Origin: Oscillospiraceae bacterium
GTDB lineage: Bacteria > Bacillota_A > Clostridia > Oscillospirales > Oscillospiraceae
Assembly (NCBI GenBank): GCA_015068175.1
Contig: SVLA01000098.1
Coordinates: forward strand, 1 to 7,749
Reading direction: 5' to 3'
DNA length: 7,749 bases
The position numbers and the translations under genes were made by a program. The notes under the pieces were generated by a model. That model saw nothing but the letters and a program-made list of their open reading frames with translations, ran no database searches and was not told the origin of the DNA. Shown here piece after piece: positions 5,509-7,749 of the stretch (its first letter is position 1; each line of letters opens with the position of its first letter).

Positions 5509-6063
5509 TCAACCCAAAACGGTGCCGTCGGGATTGAACAGGGGCAGGGGTTCCAGATAGATCAGATCTTCCCGGCCGATGGCATCGCCTTCCGCCAGAA
5601 TGGCCATGCGGCCGCAGATGATGCCGCCGGCTTGTTCCACCAGGGCTTCCAGGGCCTTCAGACTTTCGCCGGTGGAGATCACATCGTCCACGATCAGGAT
5701 CTTCTTGCCCTTCATCAATGCCGCATCCGCGCCGTCCAGGTACAGCTTCTGCTCCTTGGCGGTGGTGATGGACTGAACGGTCACGCTGAAAATGTCCCGC
5801 ATGTACAGCTTGGGACCCTTCCGGGCCAGGATGTACTTCCGGTCGCCGGCCTGGCGGGCCATTTCGTGGGCCAGGGGGATGCCCTTGGCTTCGGCGGTGA
5901 TGATATAATCATATTCCGGCGCCCGGGCCAGCAGATCACGGGCGCAGGCTACGGTCAGCTCCTGGTCGCCGAAAATGACGAAACCGGCAATGGACAGATG
6001 CTCGTTCAGAGGGCAGATGGGCAGGTCCCGCTCCAGCCCCGCAATGGTCATACGGTGAAACAT
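5509..6063 (-). CDS. Apt-like phosphoribosyltransferase
   Basis: This is a type I phosphoribosyltransferase that joins PRPP to a nucleobase, probably a purine, in cytoplasmic salvage. The PRPP-binding loop ILIVDDVISTGES is at residues 122-134. TAEAKGIPLA (57-66) occupies the position of the base-pocket segment of adenine and xanthine phosphoribosyltransferases, and ARKGPKLY (80-87) that of the flexible-loop lead-in. The 184-residue length suits Apt or Xpt (about 170-195). The start is supported by AAAGGAG on the minus strand (6072-6078), 8 nt upstream. A consensus promoter lies just upstream, divergent from the antiporter gene. It converges with the M20 operon on a shared terminator. Adenine is the likeliest substrate by overall resemblance, but specificity cannot be fixed by eye; no purine-riboswitch leader is visible. 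Confidence 0.85.
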   Translation of the reverse strand: MFHRMTIAGLERDLPICPLNEHLSIAGFVIFGDQELTVACARDLLARAPEYDYIITAEAKGIPLAHEMARQAGDRKYILARKGPKLYMRDIFSVTVQSITTAKEQKLYLDGADAALMKGKKILIVDDVISTGESLKALEALVEQAGGIICGRMAILAEGDAIGREDLIYLEPLPLFNPDGTVLG

Positions 6064-6096
6064 GGAAAAGTCTCCTTTGATTCATAATATAGTTCT

Positions 6097-6126
6097 ATTA
6101 TAAATAGAAACGGCGCAAAAAGTCAA
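6097..6126 (-). promoter_or_regulatory. Promoter of the phosphoribosyltransferase gene
   Basis: On the minus strand TTGACT (6121-6126) and a perfect TATAAT (6097-6102) are separated by 18 bp. The start codon is 33 bp downstream of the -10, so the leader is too short for a riboswitch. This is one of the strongest sigma-A-like promoters in the window. Confidence 0.85.
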
Positions 6127-6175
6127 TAGAAAACCGAAAAAATGGGACAAAGGCAAAGAAATGGCAAAGTTTCAG

Positions 6176-6205
6176 TTGACACAGGACGGGGAAACGTGGT
6201 AGAAT
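6176..6205 (+). promoter_or_regulatory. Promoter of the riboswitch-antiporter transcript
   Basis: A perfect -35 box TTGACA (6176-6181) and TAGAAT (6200-6205) have an 18-bp spacer. The predicted start near 6211 falls exactly at the 5' edge of the recognisable riboswitch, which supports both assignments. Confidence 0.8.
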
Positions 6206-6210
6206 AATCG

Positions 6211-6318
6211 GGTTGAGGGAGTAGCAAGTGCGAAATGCATAGTATGTCAACATTCCCGGCGGATCGCCTGGCATACTTTAAATTGCGAGACTCATGTTTG
6301 CCGGAACGGCGCATGGGT
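6211..6318 (+). ncRNA. yybP-ykoY manganese riboswitch
   Basis: The leader carries the conserved core of the yybP-ykoY (Mn2+-sensing) riboswitch: GGGAGTAGC (6217-6225), TGTCAACATTC (6245-6255) and GCGAGAC followed by TTTGCCGG (6285-6304). Helices visible by complementarity are TGAG/CTCA (6214-6217 with 6291-6294, the position of P1.1), AGTATG/CATACT (6241-6246 with 6272-6277) enclosing GGCG/CGCC, and GCCG/CGGC (6300-6310). In this class Mn2+ binding turns on downstream exporter genes, which fits the antiporter that follows. Exact 3' boundary is uncertain. Confidence 0.9.
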
Positions 6319-6326
6319 TATTCTTT

Positions 6327-6363
6327 ACCTGCGCGGTTTTTCGGCGCAGGTATTTATGTTTTT
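6327..6363 (+). terminator. Riboswitch expression-platform terminator hairpin
   Basis: ACCTGCGC (6327-6334) pairs perfectly with GCGCAGGT (6344-6351) around a 9-nt loop, followed by ATTTATGTTTTT (6352-6363) immediately before the Shine-Dalgarno. The left arm can alternatively pair with GCGCA..GGT at 6309-6318 in the aptamer's 3' edge, giving a candidate antiterminator. Transcriptional control is more likely than translational control because the hairpin does not cover the Shine-Dalgarno. Confidence 0.65.
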
Positions 6364-6379
6364 AAGGAGACGAAGGATT

Positions 6380-7363
6380 ATGGATATTTTATGGTCGGTT
6401 TTGTTGTTTGCGGTGGGTCTGGTGCTGCTGATCAAGGGCGGCGATTGGTTCGTTGACGGCGCTACGGGTATTGCCCGGCGGTTCCGTCTGCCGGATATCG
6501 TGGTGGGCGCCACCGTGGTGTCCATCGGCACCACTCTGCCGGAAGTGATGGTTTCCACCACCGGCGCGCTGGCCGGTTCCGGCGCCATGGCTTACGGTAA
6601 TGCCATCGGCTCCATCATCTGCAATACTGCATTGATCGCTGCTATTTCCATCACCTGCAACCCCGGTCCCGTGAATGTGAAGTCCATGAAGATGCCCGTC
6701 ATTTTCTTCTTCTGTTCCGTGGCGCTGTACTGCATCGCTTCCTATTTCCTGGGCACCTTCCCCCGCTGGATGGGCTTCGTGATGCTGGCGATCTTTGTGG
6801 CGTATATGCTGCTGACGGTCCGCAACGGCCTGAAGAATCCCGACGCCGCCGGCGAAGAAGAGGAAGAAGAGGGCGGTAAGCCCAAGAAGCTGTGGCAGGA
6901 ATTGCTGCTGCTGGTGATCGGCGCCGCCGTCATCGCCGTGGGCGCGGATCTGCTGGTGGATCACGGCCAGATCCTGGCCCGGGCCATGGGCGTTCCGGAG
7001 ACTGTGGTGGCCCTGCTGTTCGTGGCCCTGGGTACTTCTCTGCCGGAACTGGTCACGACCATTACCGCTTTGAAGAAGGGCCGTGGTTCGCTGGGCGTGG
7101 GCAATGTCATCGGCGCCAACGTGTTCAACCTGGTGCTGGTTTCCGGTGTGGCGGTGTCCCTGGCTCCCTTCGATGTTCCCTGCGAGAACACCCTGCTGAA
7201 CACCGGATTGAATATGTCCCTGGTGGTGGAGATCCCGGTGATGCTGGGCGTCATGACCCTGATGACCATTCCCGCGCTGCTGACAAAGAAGCTGAGCCGC
7301 TGGCAGGGCATCACCCTGCTGTGCATCTACGCAGCCTTCTGCGTGTGCCAGTTCCTTCTGTAA
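6380..7363 (+). CDS. CaCA-family calcium/sodium antiporter (YrbG/CaxA-like), probable Mn2+/Ca2+ exporter
   Basis: This cation/Ca2+ exchanger has two inverted halves. The first alpha-repeat holds GTTLPE (50-55) and GNAIGS (73-78); the second holds GTSLPE (218-223) and GNVIGANVFN (241-250). The glutamates in the TLPE/SLPE motifs are the family's ion-binding residues and are both present. About ten hydrophobic segments are visible, with a central cytoplasmic-like loop (148-170) carrying six consecutive glutamates (159-164) then KPKK. I chose the ATG at 6380 (327 residues) because AAGGAG (6364-6369) precedes it; an upstream in-frame ATG at 6356 lies in the terminator tail and lacks a Shine-Dalgarno. 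The preceding Mn2+ riboswitch suggests manganese efflux as the physiological role, though the family itself is named for calcium. A terminator follows directly. Confidence 0.9.
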   Translation: MDILWSVLLFAVGLVLLIKGGDWFVDGATGIARRFRLPDIVVGATVVSIGTTLPEVMVSTTGALAGSGAMAYGNAIGSIICNTALIAAISITCNPGPVNVKSMKMPVIFFFCSVALYCIASYFLGTFPRWMGFVMLAIFVAYMLLTVRNGLKNPDAAGEEEEEEGGKPKKLWQELLLLVIGAAVIAVGADLLVDHGQILARAMGVPETVVALLFVALGTSLPELVTTITALKKGRGSLGVGNVIGANVFNLVLVSGVAVSLAPFDVPCENTLLNTGLNMSLVVEIPVMLGVMTLMTIPALLTKKLSRWQGITLLCIYAAFCVCQFLL

Positions 7364-7375
7364 CAGTCCTAAAGC

Positions 7376-7411
7376 AAAGGCGGCTGCCAACACGGCAGCC
7401 GCTTTTTGGTT
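7376..7411 (+). terminator. Intrinsic terminator after the antiporter gene
   Basis: GCGGCTGCC (7380-7388) and GGCAGCCGC (7394-7402) form a 9-bp stem with loop AACAC, extended by AAAG/TTTT pairs and followed by TTTTTGGTTT. It starts 12 nt after the stop codon. The A-run on its left is short, so it may also weakly stop minus-strand transcription. Confidence 0.88.
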
Positions 7412-7492
7412 TACGGGGGGGAATAGGATCATCGCCTTTCCCTGCGGGGAGAAGACCATGGACAGTATGTTAATCCCCGGTTTGGATTGCGG

Positions 7493-7749
7493 TCACAGCG
7501 CCATGATGGCTGCGGTCAGCCCCCGGACAAGGTCGATCAGCGGCAAGCCGGGTTTGCCCTGAAGGTTGAGCTGGGGGACATGGATGAAGCCACAGCGGAC
7601 ATGGGTGCCCTCATAGTGCCGCAAAAGGGTGTACAGCACATCGTTGCAGACGTAGGTGCCGGCGGTATTGGAAATGGCGGCAGGAATCTGCTGATCCCGG
7701 ATGGCTTTCACCATTTGTTCCAGGGGCAGGGTGGAAAATAGGCGGCGGG
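7493..7749 (-). CDS. pcp: Pyroglutamyl-peptidase I (pyrrolidone-carboxylate peptidase), C-terminal part
   Basis: This cytoplasmic cysteine peptidase removes N-terminal pyroglutamate from peptides. Only the last 84 residues are in the window; the frame stays open through the right edge, so the gene is cut by the window, not truncated. The segment begins RRLFSTLPLEQMVKAIR and contains SNTAGTYVCND with the catalytic cysteine and GFIHVP with the catalytic histidine, 22 residues apart (the family spacing is about 24). The catalytic glutamate should lie outside. The C-terminal LIDLVRGLTAAI helix is typical. An internal ATG at 7714 is not the start, because conserved sequence continues upstream. The 81 bases between its stop and the preceding terminator show nothing further. 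Confidence 0.93.
   Translation of the reverse strand, partial: RRLFSTLPLEQMVKAIRDQQIPAAISNTAGTYVCNDVLYTLLRHYEGTHVRCGFIHVPQLNLQGKPGLPLIDLVRGLTAAIMAL

Noticed and set aside
5501..5519. Small dyad TTTTGGG/CCCAAAA spanning the phosphoribosyltransferase stop codon, considered as its terminator
   Set aside because: The 7-bp stem is weak with no U-tract beside it; the much stronger bidirectional terminator at 5422-5470 is downstream.
6356..6379. Upstream ATG that would add eight residues (MFLRRRRI) to the antiporter
   Set aside because: It lies in the terminator tail, has no Shine-Dalgarno, and would encode the Shine-Dalgarno of the better ATG at 6380.
6389..7459. A 356-residue minus-strand frame opposite the antiporter gene
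   Set aside because: Antisense shadow, His/Gln-rich and low complexity; the plus-strand CaCA motifs and riboswitch context define the real gene.
7457..7560. Short plus-strand frame starting ATGGACAGTATG after the antiporter terminator
   Set aside because: It stops after about 35 codons, runs antisense to pcp and has no resemblance to known proteins.

Overview
This is a GC-rich bacterial chromosome segment. It has strong Shine-Dalgarno sequences, short intergenic gaps and dispersed palindromic repeats. The gene set (TrmB, a CsoR-type repressor, ComEB-type dCMP deaminase, a DUF5058-like membrane protein, an Apt-like phosphoribosyltransferase, a manganese-riboswitch-controlled CaCA antiporter and Pcp) and the style of repeats suggest a gut Clostridia member, probably Oscillospirales/Oscillospiraceae. 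That placement is inferred, not proven. There are no rRNA or tRNA genes, no CRISPR array and no transposase.

Layout. 1-125: a dispersed-repeat fragment. 126-803 (-): trmB. 804-1107: a divergent intergenic region holding a probable trmB promoter, an 87-bp perfect inverted repeat and a good csoR promoter. 1108-1960 (+): a two-gene unit of a His-tailed CsoR-family repressor and dCMP deaminase, ending in a palindromic terminator-like hairpin. 1993-2400: a gene-free mosaic of palindromes. 2478-5390 (+): three tightly packed genes (DUF5058-like membrane protein, a second multi-pass membrane protein, an M20 peptidase of PM20D1/CPS1 type), closed by a strong bidirectional terminator. 5509-6063 (-): an Apt-like phosphoribosyltransferase with a clear promoter. 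6176-7363 (+): promoter, yybP-ykoY manganese riboswitch, terminator hairpin and a calcium/sodium (probably Mn2+) antiporter, then a terminator. 7493-7749 (-): the C-terminal part of pyroglutamyl-peptidase I, running off the window.

How the genes may work together. The most system-like unit is 2478-5390. Two small membrane proteins share a short motif and may form one heteromeric transporter. They are translationally coupled to a membrane-anchored M20 hydrolase whose charge pattern predicts a cytoplasmic catalytic domain. I infer uptake of a peptide or N-acyl-amino-acid substrate followed by hydrolysis at the inner membrane face; the sequence does not fix the substrate. The two metal-related elements (CsoR-like repressor, Mn riboswitch with antiporter) are separate units. 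The repressor has no metal exporter beside it here and is instead linked to a nucleotide-metabolism gene.
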